Assembly (NCBI RefSeq): GCF_022811525.1
Contig: NZ_CP063982.1
Coordinates: 1,054,001 to 1,118,000 of the forward strand
Reading direction: 5' to 3'
Length of the DNA stretch: 64,000 bases
From: Orrella daihaiensis
GTDB lineage: Bacteria; Pseudomonadota; Gammaproteobacteria; Burkholderiales; Burkholderiaceae_B
How positions within the stretch are numbered: the first letter of the stretch is position 1; every line of letters begins with the position of its first letter. Below are positions 27,123 through 35,498 of this stretch, piece by piece. The notes below the pieces were generated by a model. The model was not told where the DNA came from and did no database searches. It saw only the letters and a list, made by a program, of their open reading frames with translations. The translations under genes were made by a program, and so were the position numbers.

Positions 27123-28625
27123 ATGTCACCGCCCCGTAAACGTCTGGTTTCAGACAATTTCAAAGACCATATCCTGGGGTTTTTTCAGGATATACAGTGG
27201 TCAATTCTGGCTTGGTATCGCTACGTCAAGGAAACCTGGCCGATTTTTGTGACGCTGTTAAGCATCACAGCGGTTGCCATCTATTTTGCTGAACCACCAC
27301 CGCCATCGAAGGTCACCTTCGCTGCCGGCGTGCCGGGCGGTTCATACGAAGATATCGCTAAACGCTACAAAGACTTTTTCAAACGGTACGACATCGAACT
27401 CGAGGTCTTGCCCTCTACCGGCCCGCTGGCCAATTTACAGCGTATGGTAGACCACACGGCTAGCCCGCGCATCGATGTGGCGCTGACGCAATCCGGCTTG
27501 GCCAGTGACGTGGCAGGCGTTGACCAGCTCGCTTACCTCGGCAGCATCGACTACGAGCCCATTTTCTTTCTGATGCGCAAGGACCGACTGCCACAGACGC
27601 GTGACGATTTCATCGACGGCTTGTCTGACAAGCGTCTGGGTATTGGTGAGCCAGGCACGGGTACCAAGGTCCAGTTTGAGCGCTTGCTGGCGCTCAATGA
27701 CCTCACCTTTAAGGTTTCGAACTTTGTGGTGCAGTCCGATCAGCAATCGGTTGCAGACGTGCTGTCGGGCGAGCTCGATGGCGTGGTGCTCGTCGATGGC
27801 ATCCAAAGCAAAAATATGCAAGCGCTGTTGAATTCGCCAGAGGTGGTGCTCTTAAGCCCATCACGCGTGCAGGCCTATCACCGCTTGTTACCCTACCTCG
27901 ATGTGCTGACTATCCCGGAGGGCTCCATCAACCTGGTGGACAATGTGCCAGCCAAGGACATGAAGATCCTGAGCACGACCACCGCACTGGTCGTACAAAA
28001 AGATTTGCACCCCGCGATTCAGTTCCTGCTGATCAAGGCTGCGGTTGAAATCAGTGGGACAGCGTCGTTTTTTGCCAGACAGGACACATTTCCCAAGTTC
28101 AATGAGTCAGTGATTGTCCGCAGTCCCGTGGCGCAAGAGTATTTCCTGAAAGGATCACCGTACCTTGATCGTCATTTGCCGTTTTGGTTGGCAGAGTTGC
28201 TTGACCGGTTTGCCTACGTCTTGATGCCGTTCCTGGCATTCGCCTATCCCATCTTGCTGTCCTTGCCTGGTTACCGGCACAAGCGCCTGACACGACGAAT
28301 CTGGAACAGTTACGGCAAGTTAAAGGAATTAGAGCTTGAACTGTCGGATGATTTTGATCCGTTAAAAGCCGAGCAGTATCTCGAGCGGCTTGACCAGATC
28401 GAGTCTGACGCCATGCGCGTCAAAATCTATGGCAGCCAGGGGGCAGACTACTTCAAGCACCGTCAGCACATTCATTTTGTGAGGGCGGTGCTGTATGAAC
28501 ACCTGCAAAAAGAGGGCGTTGTCTCAGGGACTGAGGCAGCGCCGTCTAAACCCATGGGTCATGAGGCTGGGGTCAATCCGAACCTGCGCAGTGATACCCG
28601 CACTGAAACCCGCAACCAGGGCTAA
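27123..28625 (+). CDS. Membrane-anchored TAXI-family solute-binding protein
   Basis: A 500-residue protein whose middle (residues ~60-340) is a TAXI-type TRAP solute-binding domain: VTFAAGVPGGSYEDIAKRY, STGPLANLQRM, DVALTQSGLAS and GIGEPGTGTKV. Unlike soluble periplasmic TAXI proteins it has an N-terminal membrane segment (residues ~39-56, WPIFVTLLSITAVAIYF) instead of a cleaved signal. A second hydrophobic segment (~364-382, FAYVLMPFLAFAYPILLSL) is followed by a ~110-residue charged, helical C-terminal domain that should lie in the cytoplasm. No TRAP permease genes adjoin it. The domain layout suggests binding of a small carboxylate outside coupled to something inside, but that is inference. 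It converges on the pyruvate oxidase gene, whose stop is 7 bases beyond. Confidence 0.85.
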   Translation: MSPPRKRLVSDNFKDHILGFFQDIQWSILAWYRYVKETWPIFVTLLSITAVAIYFAEPPPPSKVTFAAGVPGGSYEDIAKRYKDFFKRYDIELEVLPSTGPLANLQRMVDHTASPRIDVALTQSGLASDVAGVDQLAYLGSIDYEPIFFLMRKDRLPQTRDDFIDGLSDKRLGIGEPGTGTKVQFERLLALNDLTFKVSNFVVQSDQQSVADVLSGELDGVVLVDGIQSKNMQALLNSPEVVLLSPSRVQAYHRLLPYLDVLTIPEGSINLVDNVPAKDMKILSTTTALVVQKDLHPAIQFLLIKAAVEISGTASFFARQDTFPKFNESVIVRSPVAQEYFLKGSPYLDRHLPFWLAELLDRFAYVLMPFLAFAYPILLSLPGYRHKRLTRRIWNSYGKLKELELELSDDFDPLKAEQYLERLDQIESDAMRVKIYGSQGADYFKHRQHIHFVRAVLYEHLQKEGVVSGTEAAPSKPMGHEAGVNPNLRSDTRTETRNQG

Positions 28626-28632
28626 CACCCGG

Positions 28633-30354
28633 TTAAAGCCGCAGGTTCTGCCTGGCCAGATCGATCACTTCTTTGGCACGGCCATCAAGCACTGCCTTCA
28701 TCAAGAACAAGCCAAAGTGACTGGCTTGCTCCACCGTGGTGGTCGGTGGCATGGCCAATTCCTGGCGTGCGCTCACTACATCGAGTAGGGCAGGACCGGG
28801 GTGTGCGAGAACCTCCTGCACGGCTGCTTCGAGTTGGCTCGGATCTTCAACGCGTACCCCATGAATGCCGATGGCACGGGCCATCCCCGCAAAATCCGGG
28901 TTTTGCAGATCCACGCCAACATCCACAAAGCCGTTGGCCTTCATCTCCATCTCGACAAACCCAAGCGTCCCGTTATTCAACACCACAATCTTCACCGGCA
29001 GGTTGAGCTGTTTCAGGCTCAAGACATCACCCATCATCATGGCAAAGCCGCCATCACCCGACATGGAGATGACTTGGCGGCCTGGGTGGCTGGCTTGTGC
29101 ACCGATAGCCTGAAGCATGGCGTTGGCCATCGAGCCATGATTAAACGAGCCAATCAGGCGGCGCTTGCCGTTGAGTTTCAGGTAGCGTGCAGCCCACACT
29201 GTCTGTGTGCCCACATCACAAGTGAACACCGCATCCTCGGATGCATGTTCGCTCAGCAGGCGGGCGACCGCCTGCGGGTGAATGTTCTTGTCACCGGGCT
29301 TGATCACCGCGAGTTGGTCCAAGTCATGACGGGCTTTTTTGTAATGATCCCGGGCAGCGTTCAAGAAGCTGTCATCGTTCTTTTGCGTGAGGTGGGGCAA
29401 TAAAGCCGTCAGTGTGGTCTTCACGTCACCTAGTACGCCTAGATCGAGGCGGCGGCGGTTACCCAAGCTTTCAGCGCGACAGTCGATCTGCGCGACCTTG
29501 GCATGTTCCGGGTAAAACTGACGATACGGAAAATCAGTGCCCACTAAAAGCAAGGTGTCACAGTTGTGCATCGCGTGATACCCAGAAGAAAACCCGATCA
29601 ATCCGGTCATGCCCACATCAAACGGGTTGTCGTACTCGACAAACTCTTTGCCACGCAGTGAATGCACGATGGGGGCCTGCAGTTTGCCGGCGAGTTCAAT
29701 CAGCTCGGCATGGGCACCGGCACTGCCGGCACCACACATCATGGTCACCCGCGAAGACTGGTTCAGTAAATTTGCCAGTGCCGTGACATCGTCCGCGTTA
29801 GGTGCCAACATCGGTGGTCTTGGTTGGGTCCAGGTGGGGGCGGCAATATCAGTTTGGGCCAGTGCCACATCGCCTGGAATCACGACCACTGCTACCCCAC
29901 GTTGGGCCACAGCCGTGCGAATCGCGCGCTCCAGCACGCGCGGCAACAGCGCCGGGTTGGAGACGAGCTCCACATAGTGACTGCACTCCTGAAACAGAAT
30001 CTCCGGGTGTGTCGCCTGGAAGTACCCACTGCCGATCTCGCTACTCGGGATATGGGCAGCAATCGCCACCACGGGCACTCGGCTGCGGTGACAGTCAAAC
30101 AGCCCGTTAATCAGGTGCAAGTTACCTGGCCCACAACTGCCGGCACACACCGCAATCTCACCAGTCAAGTGCGCCTCGGCACCGGCGGCAAACGCCGCAG
30201 CCTCCTCATGACGCATGTGCACCCACTGCATATCGGGACGCGAGCGCAAAGCATCGGTAAATCCGTTCAAAGAGTCCCCGACCACGCCATAAATACGTTT
30301 GACACCGGCTTGGCCAAGGGTATCGACCATCAGTTTGGCAACGCTGTGTGACAC
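28633..30354 (-). CDS. poxB: Thiamine pyrophosphate-dependent pyruvate oxidase/dehydrogenase (quinone), PoxB-like
   Basis: Converts pyruvate to acetate and CO2, passing electrons to quinone at the membrane. The 573-residue ThDP/FAD enzyme begins with IYGVVGDSLNGFTDAL and MRHEEAAAFAAGAEA (cofactor-activating Glu near residue 50). GSCGPGNLHLINGLFDCHRS and the PoxB-typical HIPSSEIGSGYFQATHPE (~102-119) follow, and the ThDP motif is GDGGFAMMMGD...LNNGTLGFVEME (~437-470). The C-terminal ~25 residues include a short amphipathic helix (AKEVIDLARQ), as in E. coli PoxB, where it binds lipid. Sulfoacetaldehyde- or acetolactate-type enzymes are less likely given the HIPSSEIGSGYFQ match. It stands alone; its start region faces the lipoprotein gene. 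Confidence 0.92.
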   Translation of the reverse strand: MSHSVAKLMVDTLGQAGVKRIYGVVGDSLNGFTDALRSRPDMQWVHMRHEEAAAFAAGAEAHLTGEIAVCAGSCGPGNLHLINGLFDCHRSRVPVVAIAAHIPSSEIGSGYFQATHPEILFQECSHYVELVSNPALLPRVLERAIRTAVAQRGVAVVVIPGDVALAQTDIAAPTWTQPRPPMLAPNADDVTALANLLNQSSRVTMMCGAGSAGAHAELIELAGKLQAPIVHSLRGKEFVEYDNPFDVGMTGLIGFSSGYHAMHNCDTLLLVGTDFPYRQFYPEHAKVAQIDCRAESLGNRRRLDLGVLGDVKTTLTALLPHLTQKNDDSFLNAARDHYKKARHDLDQLAVIKPGDKNIHPQAVARLLSEHASEDAVFTCDVGTQTVWAARYLKLNGKRRLIGSFNHGSMANAMLQAIGAQASHPGRQVISMSGDGGFAMMMGDVLSLKQLNLPVKIVVLNNGTLGFVEMEMKANGFVDVGVDLQNPDFAGMARAIGIHGVRVEDPSQLEAAVQEVLAHPGPALLDVVSARQELAMPPTTTVEQASHFGLFLMKAVLDGRAKEVIDLARQNLRL

Positions 30355-30451
30355 GAGAATCTCCTATGGATTGGTGAACGGTGTCGAGAATAGCGTAAGT
30401 CGGTCATACTAGGTGGAAATATTTTTAACTCACCCAAGCAGGAGCGCAGCC

Positions 30452-31042
30452 ATGACTATCACGGGACGACAGCTGCTCGCGTCTGCCAGCATCATTCTGA
30501 TAGCGCTCACAACGCTTGGGCTAGCAGGGTGTGCGCCGCTGGCGCCAGGCAATGCTGCGCCATCAACTGAGCAAAGCCAACAACAGTCGGCGGTCAAAGG
30601 ATTTTTTGAGCAGGTGCTAAACGCAAATGTGTACGGCTTGCCCACTGACACAGCACTCGAGCAGTTCAAGCCATGGATCTCGCCCGCCCTTTTCCAGCGC
30701 TTTGAACAAGCGCAGGTACAGCAGACCTTGGACTTGGCCCGTCATCAGGGGACAGAACCGCCAATGCTACAAGGCTCACCATTCGTGTCGCTGTTTGAGG
30801 GAGCCACTGGCGTGGTGGCGGTCACACCGGCCCAAGCGCCAGACACCTGGGCGGTTTCGCTGGTGTATCGGGCAAACGCTGGCCAGTCCACGACAACTGT
30901 CCAATGGACTGACACGGTGGCGCTCACCCAACAAGACGGGCGTTGGGTGGTTAATGACGTGATATTCGGAGGTCAATGGGATTTTGCCAAGCGCGGACGT
31001 TTGAGCGAGCTGCTCGACTCGGTCAGGGCGGCGGGCTCTTGA
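30452..31042 (+). CDS. Putative lipoprotein, DUF3828-like
   Basis: A 196-residue predicted lipoprotein. The signal peptide has a hydrophobic core and the lipobox LAGC (Cys27). A short Ala/Ser/Gln-rich linker (GNAAPSTEQSQQQ) leads to a compact domain of about 150 residues. That domain has a helical first half (FFEQVLNANVYGLPTDTALEQFKPWISPALFQRFEQA) and a beta-rich second half (VSLVYRANAG...WTDTVALTQQDGRWVVNDVIFGGQWDF), a pattern typical of DUF3828/NTF2-like domains. The function is unknown. The start at 30452 was chosen because AGGAG lies ~7 bases upstream and the signal peptide begins there, although the frame is open from 30413. Confidence 0.75.
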   Translation: MTITGRQLLASASIILIALTTLGLAGCAPLAPGNAAPSTEQSQQQSAVKGFFEQVLNANVYGLPTDTALEQFKPWISPALFQRFEQAQVQQTLDLARHQGTEPPMLQGSPFVSLFEGATGVVAVTPAQAPDTWAVSLVYRANAGQSTTTVQWTDTVALTQQDGRWVVNDVIFGGQWDFAKRGRLSELLDSVRAAGS

Positions 31043-31301
31043 TGGGGTCTGGAACTTGGGTCTGGGGCTTGGGTGGACATGTCACTCGATGTGTCGTACA
31101 GTTACACCCATCTATGTGACTTTAAGTAACTAATAGATCAAGTAGTCAAGTAAAGTAGTCCGGTAAAACGCATTAAGCCAACCGGATGGAGTCTGCGACC
31201 AAGCAGCGCCATGAGCGCATTCCAAACAATCATCAGATTCAACACACGCAACACCATCAAAATTACCAACACCGCCAACATCACCAACAGGGAGATATGC
31301 C

Positions 31302-33155
31302 ATGCCGCAGGACAAACTAGATACCAGCAAACGCCAATTGTTACTCGGTAGTGCGGGTCTAGGGGCGGCAGCGCTGTCGGGTGCACTGGCACCGAATGCC
31401 AGTGCGACCGCTGCAACTTACCAGCAGGGCAATCAGGCCATCGTGGCACGCCGAGTACGTCCGGGTGAACCAGGCTGGCCTAGCGAGGCGCAATGGCAGG
31501 CGCTTGGTGAGTCGATGCAGGGCAAGGTGTTTAAGGTTGCAGATCCATTTGCCGGTTGCGAGCAAAGTGCACAAGCCTGCAACGACATCCTGAAGCAGTT
31601 TGAGAATCCGTTTTTTATCCAGGATACGCCCGGTGCCACCCAGAGCAGTGGCTGGGTAGATGCCTGGACCAGCAAGGTCAGTCAGTATGCGGCTGAGGTG
31701 CAAAATGCCGAAGACGTGTCTAAGGCGGTCAAGTTTGCCAAGCAACATAATTTGCGGCTCGTCGTCAAAGGCGGGGCGCACAGTTATTTGGGTCAGTCCA
31801 ACGCGGCGGATTCTTTTTTGATATGGACCAAGCGACTTGACAAGATCGAGATGCACGACAAATTCGTGCCGCAAGGCAGTCAGGGCGTCAAGCCGTTTGA
31901 GGCGGTCTCGGTGGCTGGTGGCGCCATCTGGGTTGATGTCTACGACAAAGTGGTGGTCAAAGGTCGACGTTACGTGCAAGGCGGGGGCTGCACCTCGGTG
32001 GGAGTGGGTGGCCATTTGCAAACCGGTGGGTTTGGCAGTTTCTCCAAGCGGTTTGGCATGAGTGCTGGCGGCATTGTCGAAGTCGAGATGGTGTTGGCAG
32101 ACGGCAGCATTGTGGTGGCCAACGAGCATCAGAATCAGGATTTGTTCTGGGCATCGCGTGGCGCGGGTGCCGCATTTGGCATCATCACCCGAGCGACATT
32201 GAAACTGCATCCCTTGCCTGAGACATTCGGTTTTGCGGGTCTGCGCGTTAAAGCCAAATCCGATGGCGCCTACACCGCGTTGGTGGAACACTTTTTGCGG
32301 TTCTATCGTGATGCGCTCATGAACCCCCATTGGGGCGAGCACGTCGGATTTAATGGCGAGAATGTGCTTGAAATCGCCATGTCGATCCAGGGCTTGTCCG
32401 AGGCTGAGGCTGCCAAAGTATGGCAACCGTTTATTGATTGGGTGAGCGCCAGACCGACCGAATTTGAGATCGCCTCGCCGCTGCGCCTGGTGGTGATACC
32501 CGCGTACCACTGGTGGGACTATGAGTACCGCAAGAAACACCTGCCAAAGTCCATCATTGAAGACACCCGCCCCAACGGCAAAGCCGGTGCGTTCTGGTGG
32601 TCTGGCAGCGCACGCGAAGTCAGTATCTATATCGCGGGTTACGAATCAGGTTGGTTGCACGAGCGTTTATTGCAAGAGGAACGCCTGTCAGCGCTGGCCA
32701 TGACCCTGGTAGCCGCCTCGCGCGTGCGCGGATTTGAAATCCACTTCAACAAAGGATTGGCAGGCTCACCGCCAGAGGTGGCCCGCCAGGGTCAGCAAAT
32801 CCCGATGAACCCGGTGGTGGAGCACGCCTTTGGTCTGGTCATCATTGCCGGTGGCGAACTCAATGTGCATGAAGGCCTGCGCGGTCATGAACCGAACAAG
32901 GCTGCTGCGCGCACCGAAAGTGCCCGCATCACCGAGGCCATGAACATCATTCGTGCCATTGCCCCGGATGCCGGTGGTTACTGTTCGGAGATGAGCTATT
33001 TCTCGCCCAATTGGCAGACTGATGCCTGGGGTCAGGCCAACTACGCCCGACTCCTCAAGCTCAAGCATCAGTACGACCCGGACGGGCTGTTCATGGCGCA
33101 TCACTACGTGGGCAGTGAAGACTGGAGCCATGACGGCTTTGTCAAGCGCGGCTAA
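31302..33155 (+). CDS. Exported FAD-linked oxidoreductase, berberine-bridge-enzyme type (bicovalent FAD)
   Basis: A 617-residue flavoprotein with an N-terminal export signal (SKRQLLLGSAGLGAAAL, Tat-like but with Lys-Arg in place of the twin Arg) ending near SATAA. The FAD-binding PCMH domain carries LRLVVKGGAHSYLG with His160 and QGGGCTSVGVGGH with Cys230. These are the two residues that bind FAD covalently in berberine-bridge-type enzymes. The C-terminus (YARLLKLKHQYDPDGLF) is the BBE motif. Such enzymes oxidise sugars, alcohols or aromatic alcohols; the substrate is unknown. GGGAG precedes the ATG. It is followed after ~90 bases by an acryloyl-CoA-reductase-like gene. The N-terminal ~100 residues after the signal are unusual for the family. 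Confidence 0.85.
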   Translation: MPQDKLDTSKRQLLLGSAGLGAAALSGALAPNASATAATYQQGNQAIVARRVRPGEPGWPSEAQWQALGESMQGKVFKVADPFAGCEQSAQACNDILKQFENPFFIQDTPGATQSSGWVDAWTSKVSQYAAEVQNAEDVSKAVKFAKQHNLRLVVKGGAHSYLGQSNAADSFLIWTKRLDKIEMHDKFVPQGSQGVKPFEAVSVAGGAIWVDVYDKVVVKGRRYVQGGGCTSVGVGGHLQTGGFGSFSKRFGMSAGGIVEVEMVLADGSIVVANEHQNQDLFWASRGAGAAFGIITRATLKLHPLPETFGFAGLRVKAKSDGAYTALVEHFLRFYRDALMNPHWGEHVGFNGENVLEIAMSIQGLSEAEAAKVWQPFIDWVSARPTEFEIASPLRLVVIPAYHWWDYEYRKKHLPKSIIEDTRPNGKAGAFWWSGSAREVSIYIAGYESGWLHERLLQEERLSALAMTLVAASRVRGFEIHFNKGLAGSPPEVARQGQQIPMNPVVEHAFGLVIIAGGELNVHEGLRGHEPNKAAARTESARITEAMNIIRAIAPDAGGYCSEMSYFSPNWQTDAWGQANYARLLKLKHQYDPDGLFMAHHYVGSEDWSHDGFVKRG

Positions 33156-33245
33156 GACCTACTAACTCAGGCTCCCCATGCTACTGAACTTCAGTTAGCA
33201 TGAAGCATCGGTATGGTTTGAGCAATGAAGGGAATGGGAGAGCGC

Positions 33246-34238
33246 ATGTTTAAAGCCATTGTGATCAACAAAGACGAGGCTAGCGGCAAAGGCTATCGGG
33301 CCGAATTGACCGAGCTCGATGACGCGCAGTTGCCAGAAGGCGATGTCACCGTTTCGGTGCATTACTCGGGCTTGAACTACAAAGATGGCTTGGCCATCAC
33401 CGGCAAAGGGCCGGTGGTGCGCAGGTTTCCCATGGTGCCCGGTATTGATATCGTGGGCAAAGTTCAACAAACCGACCACCCGAACTATCAGGTGGGTGAC
33501 TCAGTCATTCTCAATGGCTGGGGGGTGGGCGAGACCCATTGGGGAGGGCTCGCGCAAGTGGCCAGACTCAAGGGTGACTGGCTCATTCCATTGCCCAAGG
33601 GCATGGCTGCACGCGATGCCGCAGCCATCGGCACGGCTGGCTACACCGCCATGCTGTGCGTCATGGCCCTACAAAAGCACGGCGTCAAACCCGCGGACGG
33701 TGAAATCGTGGTGACCGGTGCCGCCGGGGGCGTGGGCAGTGTGGCGGTGGCCTTGCTGGCAAAGCTCGGTTACGAGGTGGTGGCTGTCACCGGGCGTGCT
33801 ACGGAAGCTGACTACCTGAAGTCACTCGGTGCCACGGCCATCATGGATCGCAAAGAACTATCCGAGCCGGGTAAGCCATTGGCTAAAGAGCGCTGGGCAG
33901 GTGCAGTCGATGTCGTGGGTAGCCACACTTTGGCCAACATCTGTGCATCAACTCGCTACCGAGGCGTGGTCACTGCTTGTGGGCTAGCTGGCGGCATGGA
34001 CCTGCCCGCCACGGTGGCGCCGTTTATTCTGCGCGGGGTGACATTAATGGGCATCGACAGCGTGATGTGCCCACGACAAGAACGATTAACCGCATGGCAA
34101 AGACTCGCCTCAGAGCTCGAGCTGTCAAAGTTGCACGCCATGGTCGAAGAGATCAGTCTGGGGCAGGCCATTGACATGGCGGGCAAGCTGTTGCAAGGCC
34201 AGGTCCGCGGCCGAGTGGTGGTGGATGTCAATCGCTAG
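33246..34238 (+). CDS. acuI: Acryloyl-CoA reductase (AcuI/YhdH-type MDR oxidoreductase)
   Basis: A 330-residue zinc-free MDR oxidoreductase of the YhdH/YhfP/AcuI branch, which reduces acryloyl-CoA to propionyl-CoA with NADPH and detoxifies acrylate from DMSP or 3-hydroxypropionate breakdown. Diagnostic segments are YSGLNYKDGLAITG (~residues 40-53), FPMVPGIDIVGKV, LNGWGVGETHWGGLAQ, the nucleotide loop VTGAAGGVGSVAV (~155-167) and MGIDSVMCPRQERL. Start 33246 is preferred: GGGAG lies ~5 bases upstream, and the protein then begins MFKAIVI as in homologues, although an in-frame ATG exists at 33225. No dimethylsulfoniopropionate lyase gene is visible nearby, so the source of acryloyl-CoA is open. 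Confidence 0.88.
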   Translation: MFKAIVINKDEASGKGYRAELTELDDAQLPEGDVTVSVHYSGLNYKDGLAITGKGPVVRRFPMVPGIDIVGKVQQTDHPNYQVGDSVILNGWGVGETHWGGLAQVARLKGDWLIPLPKGMAARDAAAIGTAGYTAMLCVMALQKHGVKPADGEIVVTGAAGGVGSVAVALLAKLGYEVVAVTGRATEADYLKSLGATAIMDRKELSEPGKPLAKERWAGAVDVVGSHTLANICASTRYRGVVTACGLAGGMDLPATVAPFILRGVTLMGIDSVMCPRQERLTAWQRLASELELSKLHAMVEEISLGQAIDMAGKLLQGQVRGRVVVDVNR

Positions 34239-34248
34239 ATCAGTAGTC

Positions 34249-35208
34249 ATGAACTTTGCTAATTCTGGAGATATGTTTGTGCGTAGTCTGGCAAAGTCAA
34301 TGATGGCGATTGTTGTGTTCAGCGGTACAGTCAGTCCAAGTGCGCTGGCCTCGGAGTACGGTGCCTATTTGTATGGCCAAGCTCAAAGTCAAGGAGCGGG
34401 CACACCAAACCAGTTGTCAGTCGGCGGTTTTGTGTCGCTTCATCAGGGTGAGCGTTCGCTATCGTTTGTGGATGTACAGCTTGGCCTAGAACTTTCAGAT
34501 ATTTCTGGTTATAGCAGCATCATCAACACGGATGTTGCTGGTGGTACGCTTGCCACCAGCACACGGTTAGGACATCGATGGCTCAGCGAATCGGGTCTTT
34601 GGATGTTCGGTATTTACACAGGCTATGACACGCGTGCTGTGAAATCTGGTGGTTCTGACCAGCCCGGCGTGAACGTCCTGGATCCTCGTACCGTGCACTT
34701 TGAGCAGATCGCACTGGGGTTTGAGGCAGCGCATCAACAATTGCGCATCAATGGCTATGCATTGCTGCCCATTGGGGACAAAGAGCAGGCCCTGAATGAG
34801 TACTACAACGCGGGTGCTTTAAACACTTATGGCCTAGACTTCGGCTGGTCGGTGACTTCAAAGTGGCGGACAACCTTAGGCGCCTACTATCAAGAGAATC
34901 ATCTTGAGGCCGTTAATGGCTGGGGACTCTTCGTGGGAGCGCAGTATGCACTGACCGAGGCATTGTCATTTGGTGCCAGTTACAGCAATGACCGTGCTTT
35001 TAATGGGCGTCTGATGGCTCAGTTGACCTACCGGTTTGGTGCAAACAGTTCAAGTGCCAGGACGGGTGCTTTTGATCTGACCAAACCCGTTCAAAACCGA
35101 AACATCAGGGTGCATGACAACGATATCTGCGAGCGTTCTGATCCGCATGAGCAGCGATACAGAGCCAAACGAGATAGCTGTTCGTATTCAAACGTATCGG
35201 CCTGGTAG
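34249..35208 (+). CDS. Outer-membrane beta-barrel, inverse-autotransporter-like, without passenger
   Basis: A 319-residue exported protein. A hydrophobic signal (MFVRSLAKSMMAIVVFSGTVSPSALAS) is followed by alternating aromatic and hydrophobic strands that end in LMAQLTYRFG. The segments TSTRLGHRWLSESGLWMFGIYTGYDT and FEQIALGFEAAHQQLRINGYALLPIGD resemble the intimin/invasin-type inverse-autotransporter barrel. The protein stops after a short polar tail with no Ig-like passenger. Two starts are possible: 34249, or 34273 directly before the signal peptide with GGAG only 2 bases upstream. The gene begins 10 bases after acuI. Three tandem 8-base repeats overlap its stop. The family assignment is by eye and could be a related barrel family instead. 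Confidence 0.6.
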   Translation: MNFANSGDMFVRSLAKSMMAIVVFSGTVSPSALASEYGAYLYGQAQSQGAGTPNQLSVGGFVSLHQGERSLSFVDVQLGLELSDISGYSSIINTDVAGGTLATSTRLGHRWLSESGLWMFGIYTGYDTRAVKSGGSDQPGVNVLDPRTVHFEQIALGFEAAHQQLRINGYALLPIGDKEQALNEYYNAGALNTYGLDFGWSVTSKWRTTLGAYYQENHLEAVNGWGLFVGAQYALTEALSFGASYSNDRAFNGRLMAQLTYRFGANSSSARTGAFDLTKPVQNRNIRVHDNDICERSDPHEQRYRAKRDSCSYSNVSAW

Positions 35209-35229
35209 GTCGCTAGGTCGCTAGGTGGC
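35206..35229 (+). repeat. Three tandem 8-base repeats at the barrel-gene stop
   Basis: Consecutive units TAGGTCGC, TAGGTCGC and TAGGTGGC, the first TAG being the stop codon, are followed by TTTTT. Repeat-number change here would not alter the protein. It may be slippage-generated sequence. Confidence 0.7.
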
Positions 35230-35498
35230 TTTTTGCAAACTAACGACCTTGATTCCAGTTTGTTTGTAGATGCGTAATACGGTAGCACCCCGCAAAAATA
35301 CCGAGCAACATTGGAAATAGCTATAGGGCGGGGTCGATATTGGTCACGCATTTCGATCTCGCCTGGTGATTTGAGTGGTTGCGGCCTGCTGTTAATCGAT
35401 CGCTTCACCGCTAAATCGGTTCAGCTGTGTGTGGTTTTTTAGTTAGTGCAACGAGCTTGCGGGCGTTTCTCCTATTGCAACACCTGGCAAATAGGCAT

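Noticed and set aside
31359..32540. Long antisense frame (393 codons) opposite the FAD oxidoreductase
   Set aside because: The sense strand encodes a complete, motif-rich flavoenzyme. The antisense translation has no recognisable domain and arises from codon bias.
34249..35208. TpsB partner of the giant adhesin
   Set aside because: The protein is too short for a POTRA-plus-16-strand barrel, and its strands look like an inverse autotransporter instead.
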